In this document: positions 1 through 8,678 of the stretch, piece after piece
Layout of the letters: the number at the start of each line of letters is the position of its first letter
Position numbering within the stretch: the stretch's first letter is position 1
Origin: Mycobacterium scrofulaceum
GTDB lineage: Bacteria > Actinomycetota > Actinomycetes > Mycobacteriales > Mycobacteriaceae
Length of the DNA: 64,000 bases
Assembly (NCBI RefSeq): GCF_002086735.1
Contig: NZ_MVIJ01000031.1
Coordinates: 1-64,000, forward strand
Direction: 5' to 3'
Translations under genes and position numbers: made by a program
Notes under the pieces: generated by a model
Databases searched by the model: none
What the model saw: the letters and a program-made list of their open reading frames with translations, nothing else
What the model was told of the DNA's origin: nothing

Positions 1-208
1 GTTCACTCGATACAGGCAACCCACGTCCGATTGCAGCCCGAGGCCTTCGGCCTCACGCCGCCCCCCATACCGTCTAGGGCGAGCACCCTATCGGAGATGG
101 AACCGGTTGGCGCGTAGCGAAATTCGTGTCGATCGGTTGTTCCGAGCGGGGTGGCAGGCCGCATGCGCGTCGGGAAGGCACCGCGCAGCGATGCGTAGGC
201 GCACCAGG
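1..208. other. Intergenic stretch at left edge, no supported gene
   Basis: No open frame here has convincing codon use or a recognisable product. An 85-codon frame on the minus strand crosses into the 3' end of the lpqF-like gene and reads as low-information Arg/Ala-rich sequence, so I treat it as chance. No tRNA-like cloverleaf was seen. Confidence 0.5.
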
Positions 209-1555
209 CTATTGGGGCGCGATCAGCGCGAAGGCCTGCTTGGCGATCTGCAGCATCCACCCGGTGACGGTCGGCCCGTGGTCGCGCGGCCAGTTGAGCT
301 GGAAGCTGACCACGTACGGCTGCCGCGTTTTGTCGACCGCGTACCAGCTGAAGGTCAGATCACCCGGCAGGCCGCCGGCTTTCGCGCCGATGTAGGGCCA
401 GATGTTGCGGTCCAGTTGGATGCCCGACACCGCGGAGAGGATCTCTTTGACCGGCGCGGCCTTGCCGACGGCGTCGGCCTGCAGGGCGGCGTGGACCCGG
501 CATATGTCCTCGGCGCTGCCATACCACTCCGCGCCGTAGGACGAGGCCGGGGTGTGCGCGCGCGTCGGATCGGGTTCGTAGGGGGCCGAATTCGCCTGCG
601 CCAGGAGCTGGGCGCGGACTTGCGGCGAGCCGTGCTGCCACTGGCTGCGCAGGTCCGGCTTTCCCCAGCCGACCGAAAACAACTCGTACATCGTGGGGAA
701 CGGCGTCATGCTGGCCGGGTCGTGGTGGCCCGCCGTGGCGAGGGCTTCGGAGATGGCCGGCGTGCCCAGCTTGTCGATCAGCAGGTCGGTCGCCATGTTG
801 TCGCTGGTGGCGATCATCTTCTCGGCCGCCGTCCGAACCGAAACCTGCGCCCCGGCGGGCAGCTGCAACCCGGACGACCCCACCGCGCGGCTCTTGTCGG
901 TGACGGTCAGCTGATCGTCCCAGGAGGCCGTTCCGTCCTCGATCGCGCCGGCCAGCGCGTGCAGCACGTACAACTTGAAAATCGATGCGAGCGGCAGGGA
1001 TTGAGCGGTGTTGGTGCCCGCGACCGGGTCGCAATGCCCGTTGTCGACCTTGGCGACCTGGTAGGAGTAGCGCGCGCCGGTCTTGCCCAGCACCGCGTCG
1101 ATGTCGTGCCACGAGTTGATCTTCGGCGCCTGCGTCTCGAGATCGAACCGGTCGACCCAGCCGCCGTCATCGGTGTGGATGCGAATGTCTTGCCGCGCAC
1201 CGTAGGAGGACGTCAGGTGCAGCGTCGCCACGCTGGCCCCCAGATCCACCCCGTCGAGCGTGAACGGGCGGTCCCACCAAAGCGCCTCCATGGTGGTCTC
1301 CACCGACTTCACCATGCCCGGCGCGGCGAGCGTGCCCACGCCGACCGGGCCGATGGGCCAGTCGGAGTTGAGCATGTCCAGCGTCTGCTGGGCACGGATG
1401 CCCGGTGGCGTCCGGACGTCGATCTGCCGGCCGGGATTGGCCGCGTTCGCCTGCGGCGAGGGGGACGGGGCGCAACCGGGCGCGAACGTGACGACCAATG
1501 CGGTGGCGGCACTCAACGCCACCGCGCGGCGCCGGGCCGAGAACCCGCTAGCCAC
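209..1555 (-). CDS. lpqF: LpqF-like lipoprotein with serine beta-lactamase-like hydrolase domain
   Basis: A secreted lipoprotein of about 448 residues with a lipobox-like FAPGC after a basic, hydrophobic N-terminus. The catalytic-type SxxK motif appears as SIFK, where the family's nucleophilic serine lies, so the fold is that of class A beta-lactamases and related hydrolases; its true substrate is unknown. The GTG at 1555 is preferred: it overlaps the end of mhuD by eight bases and puts the signal peptide at the N-terminus. A TTG at 1573 would add six residues. It matches Rv3593 by sequence and by position next to mhuD. Both genes run leftward and probably share a transcript. Confidence 0.8.
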   Translation of the reverse strand: MASGFSARRRAVALSAATALVVTFAPGCAPSPSPQANAANPGRQIDVRTPPGIRAQQTLDMLNSDWPIGPVGVGTLAAPGMVKSVETTMEALWWDRPFTLDGVDLGASVATLHLTSSYGARQDIRIHTDDGGWVDRFDLETQAPKINSWHDIDAVLGKTGARYSYQVAKVDNGHCDPVAGTNTAQSLPLASIFKLYVLHALAGAIEDGTASWDDQLTVTDKSRAVGSSGLQLPAGAQVSVRTAAEKMIATSDNMATDLLIDKLGTPAISEALATAGHHDPASMTPFPTMYELFSVGWGKPDLRSQWQHGSPQVRAQLLAQANSAPYEPDPTRAHTPASSYGAEWYGSAEDICRVHAALQADAVGKAAPVKEILSAVSGIQLDRNIWPYIGAKAGGLPGDLTFSWYAVDKTRQPYVVSFQLNWPRDHGPTVTGWMLQIAKQAFALIAPQ

Positions 1556-1868
1556 CCTGCTTGTTGCCGGCAACGTCCATCACAACCTCGAATTCCAGCA
1601 GCGATGCCCCGGTCGCCACCGGGTTGGCCCGCTCGCCGGCGTGGGCCGCAATGGCTGGCCCCTGCGCCCAGGCCTGAAATGCCTCCTCGGACTCCCACTG
1701 CGTCACGACGAAATAGCGGTTCTCGCCCTTGATCGGGCGCAGCAGCTGAAACCCGAGAAAGCCGGGCTGGTTGTCGACCGCGTGCGCCCGGTGTGCGAAC
1801 CGCTTCTCCAGCTCGGGGCCGGCGTCGGCGGGTACTTCGATTGCGTTGATCTTCACCACTGGCGACAT
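1548..1868 (-). CDS. mhuD: MhuD heme-degrading monooxygenase
   Basis: A 106-residue antibiotic-biosynthesis-monooxygenase-fold (ABM) protein nearly identical to Rv3592. MhuD is a cytosolic dimer that binds heme, even two per site, and degrades it to mycobilin and free iron without releasing CO. Conserved family features visible are the N-terminal VVKINAIEVPA strand, the tryptophan in the QAWAQGP segment and the histidine of AAHAGERANP that ligates heme. It is the first gene of a two-gene unit with lpqF. A TANNNT hexamer six bases upstream of the ATG suggests a leaderless start. Confidence 0.93.
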   Translation of the reverse strand: MSPVVKINAIEVPADAGPELEKRFAHRAHAVDNQPGFLGFQLLRPIKGENRYFVVTQWESEEAFQAWAQGPAIAAHAGERANPVATGASLLEFEVVMDVAGNKQGG

Positions 1869-1874
1869 GCCGCT

Positions 1875-1880
1875 AGGCTA
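1875..1880 (-). promoter_or_regulatory. Putative -10 (TAGCCT), leaderless mhuD start
   Basis: Read on the minus strand, TAGCCT is followed by six bases and then the mhuD ATG. This is the spacing expected when transcription begins at the start codon. No Shine-Dalgarno sequence is seen. Confidence 0.5.
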
Positions 1881-1931
1881 CCCCTTCGCCCGCCCTGTCC
1901 AACTGCAGGGCGGGGCACGCAGGATGGTGAC

Positions 1932-2702
1932 ATGCCCGGTGATCTGCTGACTTGCCGCGGGGGGCGGGGCGAGCCGTTGGTGCTGGTGCACGGCCTGATG
2001 GGGCGGGGCAGCACGTGGTCGCGGCAGCTGCCCTGGCTGAGGCGGCTGGGCGTCGTGTACACCTACGACGCCCCGTGGCATCGGGGCCGCGACGTCGACG
2101 ACGCCCACCCGATCAGCACCGAACGGTTCGTGACCGACCTGGTTGACGCGGTGACGACGCTGGAAACCCCGGTCCGGCTGGTCGGCCACTCGATGGGCGC
2201 CCTGCATGCGTGGTGTCTGGCCGCGCAGCGCCCGGACCTGGTTTCCGCCCTGGTACTCGAGGACATGGCCCCGGACTTCCGCGGCCGCACGACCGGTCCG
2301 TGGGAGCCGTGGCTGCACGCGCTTCCGGTCGAATTCGATTCCGAGGAAAGGGTTTTCGACGAGTTCGGGCCCGTCGCGGGGCGGTATTTTCTGGAGGCCT
2401 TCGACCGCACCGCCACCGGTTGGCGCCTGCACGGCCACACCGCGCGGTGGATCGAGATCGCCGCCGAATGGGGTACCCGCGCCTACTGGCGGCAGTGGGG
2501 TGCGGTGCGTGCCCCGGCGCTGCTCATCGAGGCGGGGAACTCGGTGACACCGCCCGGGCAGATGCGTGGAATGGCCGAAATGCACTCCACCACAAGGTAT
2601 TTGCGTGTTCCGGAAGCCGGACATTTGATTCACGACGAGGCGCCAGGGGTGTACCGCGAGGCGGTCGAATCCTTCCTGGCGACCCTGCCCCCGCGCGACT
2701 GA
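1932..2702 (+). CDS. Alpha/beta-hydrolase, Rv3591c-like
   Basis: A 256-residue alpha/beta-hydrolase. The nucleophile elbow is VGHSMGALHA (Ser), the oxyanion region is VHGLMG, and the C-terminal catalytic histidine lies in PEAGHLIHDE. There is no signal peptide, so it is probably cytosolic. It is divergent from mhuD and corresponds in position to Rv3591c. Family members hydrolyse esters or C-C bonds, and the substrate here cannot be told from sequence. The ATG at 1932 was chosen because the hydrolase N-terminus begins there; the much longer frame upstream overlaps mhuD antisense and is not believable. Confidence 0.85.
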   Translation: MPGDLLTCRGGRGEPLVLVHGLMGRGSTWSRQLPWLRRLGVVYTYDAPWHRGRDVDDAHPISTERFVTDLVDAVTTLETPVRLVGHSMGALHAWCLAAQRPDLVSALVLEDMAPDFRGRTTGPWEPWLHALPVEFDSEERVFDEFGPVAGRYFLEAFDRTATGWRLHGHTARWIEIAAEWGTRAYWRQWGAVRAPALLIEAGNSVTPPGQMRGMAEMHSTTRYLRVPEAGHLIHDEAPGVYREAVESFLATLPPRD

Positions 2703-2742
2703 GCGCCGCCCATCCGGCCGCCGGCACGACGCGCGCCGCACC

Positions 2743-2795
2743 ATATGATAAATTCTTCAATCGTTCGAACATAAACATCTTGTAGTATTCAGGAG
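2743..2795 (+). promoter_or_regulatory. AT-rich promoter/operator region of the ArsR-Ehr operon
   Basis: A short AT-rich island in very GC-rich DNA. It contains TATGAT at 2744-2749, which fits a -10 hexamer, and the perfect palindrome GTTCGAAC at 2763-2770. A second TANNNT hexamer lies at 2783-2788, and the ribosome-binding AGGAG at 2791-2795 precedes the GTG at 2803. An ArsR-family repressor controlling its own operon would bind here; that is inference. Confidence 0.5.
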
Positions 2796-2802
2796 TCCTG
2801 GC

Positions 2803-3138
2803 GTGACCGAGCCGCTCTACAAGCTCAAGGCCGAGTTTTTCAAGACGCTGGGGCACCCGGCGCGGATCAGGATCCTCGAGCTGCTCGTGGCGGGCGACAA
2901 GTCGGTCGCCGAATTGCTGCCCGAGGTGGGGCTCGAGGCGTCGAACCTGTCCCAGCAGCTCGGCGTTCTGCGCCGAGCCGGTGTGGTCGACGCGCTGCGC
3001 GACGGCAACACGATGATCTACTCGATCGCCTCGCCGGACATCGCCGAACTGCTGCTGGTGGCGCGCAAGGTGCTCACCGGGGTGCTCAGCGACAGCGTGG
3101 CGATGCTGGAAGGCCTGCGCGCCGGCGGCGCGGGGTAG
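2803..3138 (+). CDS. ArsR-family regulator, Rv0081 homologue
   Basis: A 111-residue winged-helix regulator. The recognition helix region is SNLSQQLGVLRRAGVV, followed by the wing DGNTMIYSI. It strongly resembles Rv0081, a hypoxia-associated regulator that controls its downstream operon in M. tuberculosis. No cysteine-pair metal site of classical ArsR/SmtB sensors is seen, so direct metal sensing is doubtful. It is the first gene of the operon and ends six bases before the next start. AGGAG lies seven bases upstream of the GTG start. Confidence 0.88.
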   Translation: MTEPLYKLKAEFFKTLGHPARIRILELLVAGDKSVAELLPEVGLEASNLSQQLGVLRRAGVVDALRDGNTMIYSIASPDIAELLLVARKVLTGVLSDSVAMLEGLRAGGAG

Positions 3139-3144
3139 CGCCCC

Positions 3145-3624
3145 ATGGGCTGGATCAGTAAAGCGTTGCGGGTCGGTCGCATCGCCGAACCCGCGCCGCC
3201 CGCACCGGACCCGGTGACCGAGCCGCCCGCCGGGGTGCGCGGCTCGCTGCAGATCCGGCACGTCGACGCGGGCTCGTGCAACGGGTGCGAGGTGGAGATC
3301 GCGGGCGCGTTCGGCCCGGTGTACGACGCCGAGCGGTTCGGCGCCCGGCTGGTGGCGTCGCCGCGGCACGCTGACGCGCTGCTGGTGACCGGCGTCGTGA
3401 CGCACAACATGGCGGCCCCGCTGCGCACCACGATCGAGGCCACGCCGCGGCCGCGGCGGGTGATCGCCTGCGGGGACTGCGCCATCGATCGGGGCGTGTT
3501 CACCGATGCCTACGGTGTGGCGGGCGCGGTCGGCGAAGTGGTGCCGGTGGACGTCGAGATCCCGGGTTGCCCGCCGACCCCCGCGCAGATCGTCGCGGCC
3601 CTGCGCTCGGTGACCGGCAAGTGA
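3145..3624 (+). CDS. NuoB/HycG-like [4Fe-4S] subunit, Rv0082 homologue
   Basis: A 159-residue protein of the small subunit family shared by complex I (NuoB) and group 4 hydrogenases (HycG). Four cysteines that would hold the N2-type cluster are visible in CNGCEVE, ACGDCAID and PGCPPTP. It would pass electrons between the large subunit and a partner on the cytosolic face of the membrane. It overlaps the next gene by four bases (GTGA), suggesting translational coupling. Confidence 0.88.
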   Translation: MGWISKALRVGRIAEPAPPAPDPVTEPPAGVRGSLQIRHVDAGSCNGCEVEIAGAFGPVYDAERFGARLVASPRHADALLVTGVVTHNMAAPLRTTIEATPRPRRVIACGDCAIDRGVFTDAYGVAGAVGEVVPVDVEIPGCPPTPAQIVAALRSVTGK

Positions 3625-5597
3625 CCGCAACCCTGGCGGCCGGTGCGCCGACCGCCGGTAAATCCCTGCGCCACAACGACTCCGCGACCGCGTGCGCCGG
3701 CGCGCTGACGGCGCTGCTGGGCGCGGCCGGGTTGGGCGCGGGCGCACTGGGAATGTTCGGCCGGGTGCGGGAGGTGGGCATCGGATGGTTGCTTCCCCTG
3801 TCGGGCGTCCGGCTGGGTCTGGATCCGCTGGGCGGATTCTTCCTGGCGCTCACCGGGGCGGTCGCCGTCACGGTCGGGCTGTACGCCATCGGGTACGCGC
3901 GGCGCGAGCGGCTGGGACCGGTCACCCTGGCCGTCCTGCCCGCCTTCGTCGCGGCGATGCTGATGGTGCCCGCCGCGGCGTCGGTCACCACCTTCCTGCT
4001 GGCGTGGGAGTTGATGGCGGTCGCGTCGTTGGTGTTGGTGCTGACCCACCACACCCAGCCGCGGGTTCGCTCCGCCGCGTTGGTGTACGCGGTGATGACC
4101 CAGCTCGGCTTCGTGGCGATCTTGGTCGGCCTGATGGTCTTGTCGGCGGCCGGAGGCGCGGACCGGTTCACCGACCTGCACCGGCTTCCGCAGGGCGCGC
4201 GCACCGCGGTGTTCCTGTTGACGCTGGCCGGATTCGGTTCCAAGGCCGGGTTGGTGCCGCTGCACGCCTGGTTGCCGCGCGCCCACCCGGAGGCGCCGAG
4301 CCCCGTTTCGGCGCTGATGAGCGCGGCGATGGTCAACCTCGGTGTCTACGGCGTTTGCCGGGTCGACCTGCAACTGCTGGGCCCGGGGCCGCGGTGGTGG
4401 GGGCTGACGCTGATGGTCGTCGGCGGGGTTTCGGCGCTCTACGGGGTGGTGCAGGCCTCGGTGGCCACCGATCTCAAACGGCTGCTTGCCTATTCGACGA
4501 CCGAGAACCTCGGGCTGATCACCCTGGCGCTCGGGGCCGCCACCCTGTTCGCGGCCGCCGGCGCGCGGGCAACGGCGACGATCGCCGCGGCCGCCGCCAT
4601 GCTGCACCTCGTCGCGCACGCGGCGTTCAAGAGTCTCGGGTTCCTCGCCGCGGGTTCGGTCCTGACCGCGACCGGGCTGCGTGACCTCGACCGGCTGGGC
4701 GGCCTGGCCCGCCGGATGCCGGTGACGACGACGATGTTCGGGGTGGCCGCGCTCGGCGCGTCCGGGTTGCCCCTGGGCGCCGGGTTCGTCAGCGAGTGGC
4801 TACTGGTGCAGGCGTTGATCCACACCGCTAAAGAGCACTCCGCCGTCCTGGCGTTGACCACGCCGTTGGCGGTCGGCGTGGTCGCGCTCACCGCGGGGCT
4901 GGGCGTGGCGGCGATGGTCAAGGCGTTCGGGATCGGATTTTTGGCGCGGCCGCGTTCCGAGCAGGCCGCCCACGCCCGGGAGGTCCCGCGCACCATGCTG
5001 GCCGGCATGGCGATCGCGGCGGCGGCCTGCCTGACGGTGGCCGTGGCGCCGGCGGTGCTCTCGCCCGCGCTGCGCCCGGCAGTCGCCGCGCTGCCGGCGG
5101 CCCACTCGGCGCCGTTCACGGAACTCGGTGCCGTGGTGCGGCTTCCGGGCCTGCAGGGGTCGATCGAGCCCGGCGCGATCGCCGCCTGCGTGGTGGTGGC
5201 CACGCTGACCGCGGCGCTGCTGACGCGCTGGCGGCGGCGCCGCCGTCCGGCACCCGCGGCGGCGCCGCTCTGGGCCTGCGGCGCGGACGACCTGACCGAG
5301 CGGATGCAATACACCGCCACCTCGTTCGCCGAACCGCTGCAACGCGTTTTCGACGACGTCCTGCGCCCCGACACCGACATCGAGGTCACCCACCCGGCGG
5401 AGTCGCGGTACCTGGCCGACAGAATCGTCTACCGCAGCAGGATCGCCGACGCGATCGAAGAACGCTGCTACCCGCCGGTGATCCGATCGGTCACGGCCGC
5501 GGCCGCATTGGTGCGGCGCGCCCACACCGGCAGCGTTCACCTGTATCTGGCATACGGCGCGCTCGGTGTGTTGGTCGTGTTGGTGGTGGCGCGATGA
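3621..5597 (+). CDS. HyfB/NuoL-like proton-translocating membrane subunit, Rv0083 homologue
   Basis: A 658-residue polytopic protein of the complex I antiporter-like (NuoL/M/N, HyfB) family. The family core is visible: FGSKAGLVPLHAWLPRAHPE, with the conserved lysine and histidine, followed by PSPVSALMSAAMVN and the KRLLAYSTTENLG segment. Many hydrophobic helices span the protein, and a soluble C-terminal tail begins near the RWRRRRRP stretch. It would form a proton channel of the membrane arm. The GTG overlaps the preceding stop by four bases; the next gene overlaps by four. Confidence 0.87.
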   Translation: MTATLAAGAPTAGKSLRHNDSATACAGALTALLGAAGLGAGALGMFGRVREVGIGWLLPLSGVRLGLDPLGGFFLALTGAVAVTVGLYAIGYARRERLGPVTLAVLPAFVAAMLMVPAAASVTTFLLAWELMAVASLVLVLTHHTQPRVRSAALVYAVMTQLGFVAILVGLMVLSAAGGADRFTDLHRLPQGARTAVFLLTLAGFGSKAGLVPLHAWLPRAHPEAPSPVSALMSAAMVNLGVYGVCRVDLQLLGPGPRWWGLTLMVVGGVSALYGVVQASVATDLKRLLAYSTTENLGLITLALGAATLFAAAGARATATIAAAAAMLHLVAHAAFKSLGFLAAGSVLTATGLRDLDRLGGLARRMPVTTTMFGVAALGASGLPLGAGFVSEWLLVQALIHTAKEHSAVLALTTPLAVGVVALTAGLGVAAMVKAFGIGFLARPRSEQAAHAREVPRTMLAGMAIAAAACLTVAVAPAVLSPALRPAVAALPAAHSAPFTELGAVVRLPGLQGSIEPGAIAACVVVATLTAALLTRWRRRRRPAPAAAPLWACGADDLTERMQYTATSFAEPLQRVFDDVLRPDTDIEVTHPAESRYLADRIVYRSRIADAIEERCYPPVIRSVTAAAALVRRAHTGSVHLYLAYGALGVLVVLVVAR

Positions 5598-6553
5598 ACG
5601 TCATGTCCTGCGTCGCGGGTGCGGTCCAGATCCTCGCCGTGATGGCCGGGGCTCCGCTGGTGGTGGGCCTGACCCGGCAGGTGCGCGCCCGCTGGGAGGG
5701 CCGCGCCGGCGGCGGCGTCCTGCAGCCATGGCGGGACATCGTCAAACAGCTTGGCAAACAACAGATCACCCCGGACGGAACGACGGTGGTGTTCGCGGCC
5801 GCACCCGCGATCGTCGCCGGGACGACCCTGCTGATCGCGGCCATCGCACCGCTGGTCGCCACCGGGTCGCCGCTGGACGGCAGCGCCGACCTGTTCGCGG
5901 TGGTCGGGTTGCTGTTCGTGGGCACCGTCGCGTTGACCCTGGCCGGCATCGACACCGGCACCTCGTTCGGGGGCATGGGCGCCAGCCGCGAGATCACCAT
6001 CGCCGCGCTGGTCGAACCCACCATCTTGCTGGCGGTCTTCGCCCTGTCCATGCCGGCGGGTTCGGCCAATCTCGGTGCGCTGGTGTCGCATACGATCACC
6101 CATCCCGGGCAGGTGGTGTCGCTGGCCGCGGTGCTGGCGTTCGCCGCCCTGGTGATCGTCATCGTCGCCGAGACCGGCCGGCTGCCGGTGGACAACCCGG
6201 CGACCCATCTCGAGCTGACGATGGTTCACGAGGCGATGGTCCTCGAATACGCCGGCCCGCGGCTGGCCCTGGTCGAGTGGGCGGCCGGGATGCGACTGAC
6301 CGTGCTGCTGGCGCTGCTGGCAAACCTGTTCGCGCCGTGGGGGATTGCCGGGGACAAGCCCGGCGCCGTCGCGGTGCTCGTCGGCCTCGCGTTGGTGGCG
6401 ACCAAGGTCGGGGTGCTGGCGGCGCTGCTGGCCAGCATGGAGGTATTCGTCGCCAAGCTGCGGCTGTTCCGGGTGCCCGAATTGCTGGCCGGATCCTTCC
6501 TGCTGGCGTTGCTCGCCGTCGTCGCCGCCAACTTCTTCGCGGTGCCGGCGTGA
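5594..6553 (+). CDS. hycD: HycD/NuoH-like membrane subunit, Rv0084 homologue
   Basis: A 319-residue membrane protein of the NuoH/HycD family, the subunit that anchors the peripheral arm and completes the quinone-site region in complex I. Family signatures include RLPVDNPATHLELTMVHEAM, with its acidic loop residues, and the FRVPELLAGSFLLALLA C-terminus. It overlaps both neighbours by four bases, so the operon is tightly coupled. There is no evidence here for the substrate it serves. Confidence 0.9.
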   Translation: MNVMSCVAGAVQILAVMAGAPLVVGLTRQVRARWEGRAGGGVLQPWRDIVKQLGKQQITPDGTTVVFAAAPAIVAGTTLLIAAIAPLVATGSPLDGSADLFAVVGLLFVGTVALTLAGIDTGTSFGGMGASREITIAALVEPTILLAVFALSMPAGSANLGALVSHTITHPGQVVSLAAVLAFAALVIVIVAETGRLPVDNPATHLELTMVHEAMVLEYAGPRLALVEWAAGMRLTVLLALLANLFAPWGIAGDKPGAVAVLVGLALVATKVGVLAALLASMEVFVAKLRLFRVPELLAGSFLLALLAVVAANFFAVPA

Positions 6554-7212
6554 CGTACGGGACGTTTTCGCTACTCGTCGACCTCGCCGCCGGCGGCCTG
6601 CTGCTGGCCGCGGTGCTCGTCGTGTGGCGCCGCGACCTGGTGGCGATCATCCGGCTGCTCGCGTGGCAGGGCGCCGCACTGGCGGCCATCCCCGTCCTGC
6701 GCGGGGCGTACGACGGCGACGGCGCGCTGATCGGCGTCGGTGCGGCCGTGCTGGTCTTGCGGGTCGCGGTCCTGCCGCGGCTGCTGGCCCGCGCCGTCGG
6801 CGCCGAGCCGCGGTCGCGCCGCGAAGCCACCCCGTTGGTGAACACGGCCACGTCGCTGCTGATCACCGCCGGGCTGACGCTGGCCGCCTTCGCCGCCGCG
6901 CGGCCCCTGGTGAACCTGCAGCCCGCCGCCACCACCAGCGCCGTCCCGGCCGCCACCGCGGTCGTGCTGATCGCGCTGTTCGTCATGGTCACGCGGCGCC
7001 ACGCGGTGTCGCAGGCCGCGGGATTTCTGATGCTGGACAACGGGATCGCCGCCACCGCCTTCCTGCTCACCGCGGGGGTGCCGCTGATCGTCGAGCTGGG
7101 TGCCTCGCTGGACGTGCTGTTCGCGATCATCGTGATCGGCGTGCTGACGGGCCGGCTGTCTCGCGCCTTCGGCGGCGCCGACCTGGACGCGTTGCAGGAG
7201 CTGCGCGACTGA
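6550..7212 (+). CDS. hycP: HyfE/HycP-like small membrane subunit, Rv0085 homologue
   Basis: A 220-residue hydrophobic protein with about six to seven predicted helices, matching the HyfE family (NuoK-like core) of hydrogenase-4-type complexes; its length equals that of Rv0085. The central MLDNGIAATAFLLT helix and its aspartate are typical of the family. The GTG start overlaps the hycD stop, and its own stop shares one base with the next ATG. Confidence 0.85.
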   Translation: MTYGTFSLLVDLAAGGLLLAAVLVVWRRDLVAIIRLLAWQGAALAAIPVLRGAYDGDGALIGVGAAVLVLRVAVLPRLLARAVGAEPRSRREATPLVNTATSLLITAGLTLAAFAAARPLVNLQPAATTSAVPAATAVVLIALFVMVTRRHAVSQAAGFLMLDNGIAATAFLLTAGVPLIVELGASLDVLFAIIVIGVLTGRLSRAFGGADLDALQELRD

Positions 7213-8678
7213 TGACCGCTCTTCTGCTCGCCGCGATCCTCGCCCCGGTCGGCGCCTCGGTCGCCGTCCTGGTCGCCGGATGGCGGCGGTCCACCGCGAC
7301 GCTGATCGCGCTCTCTGCGCTGACGGTGCTGGCATGTGGCGCGGGGCTCGCGTTCCGCGTCGGGTCGGGCACCCGGTTGGCGTTGGGCGGGCTGCTGCGG
7401 CTCGACGCGCTGAGCGTCACCATGCTGATCGTCATCGGAACCGTTGCCGCACTGGCGACCTGGGCCAGCGTCGGCTACCTCGAGACCGAACTGGAGCAGG
7501 GTCACACCGACCCGGCCGGGGCCCGCGTCTACGGCGCCCTGACGGCCGGCTTCCTGGCGGCGATGGTTGTCGCCGTGTGCGCCAACAACATCGGCGTGAT
7601 CTGGATCGCGGTCGAAGCGACCACGGTGATCACCGCCTTCCTGGTCGGGCACCGCCGCACCCGCGGCGCGCTCGAAGCGACCTGGAAATACGTCGTGATC
7701 TGCTCGGTCGGTATCGCCGTCGCATTCCTCGGCACCGTGCTGCTGTACTACGCCGCCGAGCACGCGGGTGCGCCCGCCGCCGCGGCCCTGAACCTCGATG
7801 TGTTGACCGCCCACGCCCGCGGCCTGGATCGCGACATCGCGCGGCTGGCGGGCGGCCTGCTGCTCGTCGGCTACGGCGCCAAAGCCGGATTGTTTCCGTT
7901 CCACACCTGGCTGGCCGATGCCCACAGTCAGGCCCCGGCACCCGTCTCGGCGCTGATGAGCGGGGTGCTGCTGTCGGTGGCCTTCTCGGTGGTGATTCGC
8001 CTCGAGCCGATCATCGGCACGGCCACCGGGCCCGCCTTCATGCGGTCGGGCCTGCTGCTGATCGGGCTGGCGACGTTGGTGATCGCGGCCCTGATGCTGA
8101 CGGTCACCGCGGATATCAAACGCATGCTGGCGTACTCCTCGATGGAGAACATGGGGTTGATCGCGATTGCCGCCGCAGCGGGGACATCGCTGGCCATCGC
8201 CGCGCTGTTGCTACACGTCCTCGCCCACGGGATCGGCAAGACGGTGCTCTTCCTGTCCAGCGGGCAACTGCAGGCCGCCCACAACTCCACCGCGATCGCC
8301 GACATCAACGCCGTGCTGCGGCGCTCCCGACTTCTCGGTGTGTCGCTGGCCGTCGGTGTGATCGTGCTGCTCGGGCTGCCGCCCTTCGCGATGTTCGCCA
8401 GCGAGCTCGCCATCGCGCGTTCGCTCGCCGACGCCCGGCTGGCGTGGGTCCTCGCTGCGGGCATGCTCTTCGTCGCGGTCGCCTTCGCCGCGCTGGCGCG
8501 CAACGCCGGACGCATCCTGCTGGGCGGCCCGGGCGCCGCGCCCGAAATCGCCGTGCCGCGAACGGTCGCCGCGGCCCTGCTCGTCGGCGTCGGCGCATCG
8601 ATCGCCCTGGGTGTCACCGCCGGCCCGCTCACCGACTTGTTCACCGCCGCGGCGGCGGGCCTGGGGTTACCGCGGTGA
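7212..8678 (+). CDS. hycQ: HyfF/NuoN-like antiporter subunit, Rv0086 homologue
   Basis: A 488-residue polytopic protein and the second antiporter-like subunit in the operon. Signatures are YGAKAGLFPFHTWLADAHSQ and APVSALMSGVLL, then DIKRMLAYSSMENMG, with the lysine and histidine residues used in proton transfer by this family. It pairs with the NuoL-like subunit to give two potential proton channels. ATG at 7212 shares the A of the preceding TGA. The next gene overlaps it by four bases. Confidence 0.87.
   Translation: MTALLLAAILAPVGASVAVLVAGWRRSTATLIALSALTVLACGAGLAFRVGSGTRLALGGLLRLDALSVTMLIVIGTVAALATWASVGYLETELEQGHTDPAGARVYGALTAGFLAAMVVAVCANNIGVIWIAVEATTVITAFLVGHRRTRGALEATWKYVVICSVGIAVAFLGTVLLYYAAEHAGAPAAAALNLDVLTAHARGLDRDIARLAGGLLLVGYGAKAGLFPFHTWLADAHSQAPAPVSALMSGVLLSVAFSVVIRLEPIIGTATGPAFMRSGLLLIGLATLVIAALMLTVTADIKRMLAYSSMENMGLIAIAAAAGTSLAIAALLLHVLAHGIGKTVLFLSSGQLQAAHNSTAIADINAVLRRSRLLGVSLAVGVIVLLGLPPFAMFASELAIARSLADARLAWVLAAGMLFVAVAFAALARNAGRILLGGPGAAPEIAVPRTVAAALLVGVGASIALGVTAGPLTDLFTAAAAGLGLPR

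Noticed and set aside
107..1732. 541-codon plus-strand frame opposite lpqF and mhuD
   Set aside because: It covers two real genes on the other strand, shows no family resemblance and has no ribosome-binding site.
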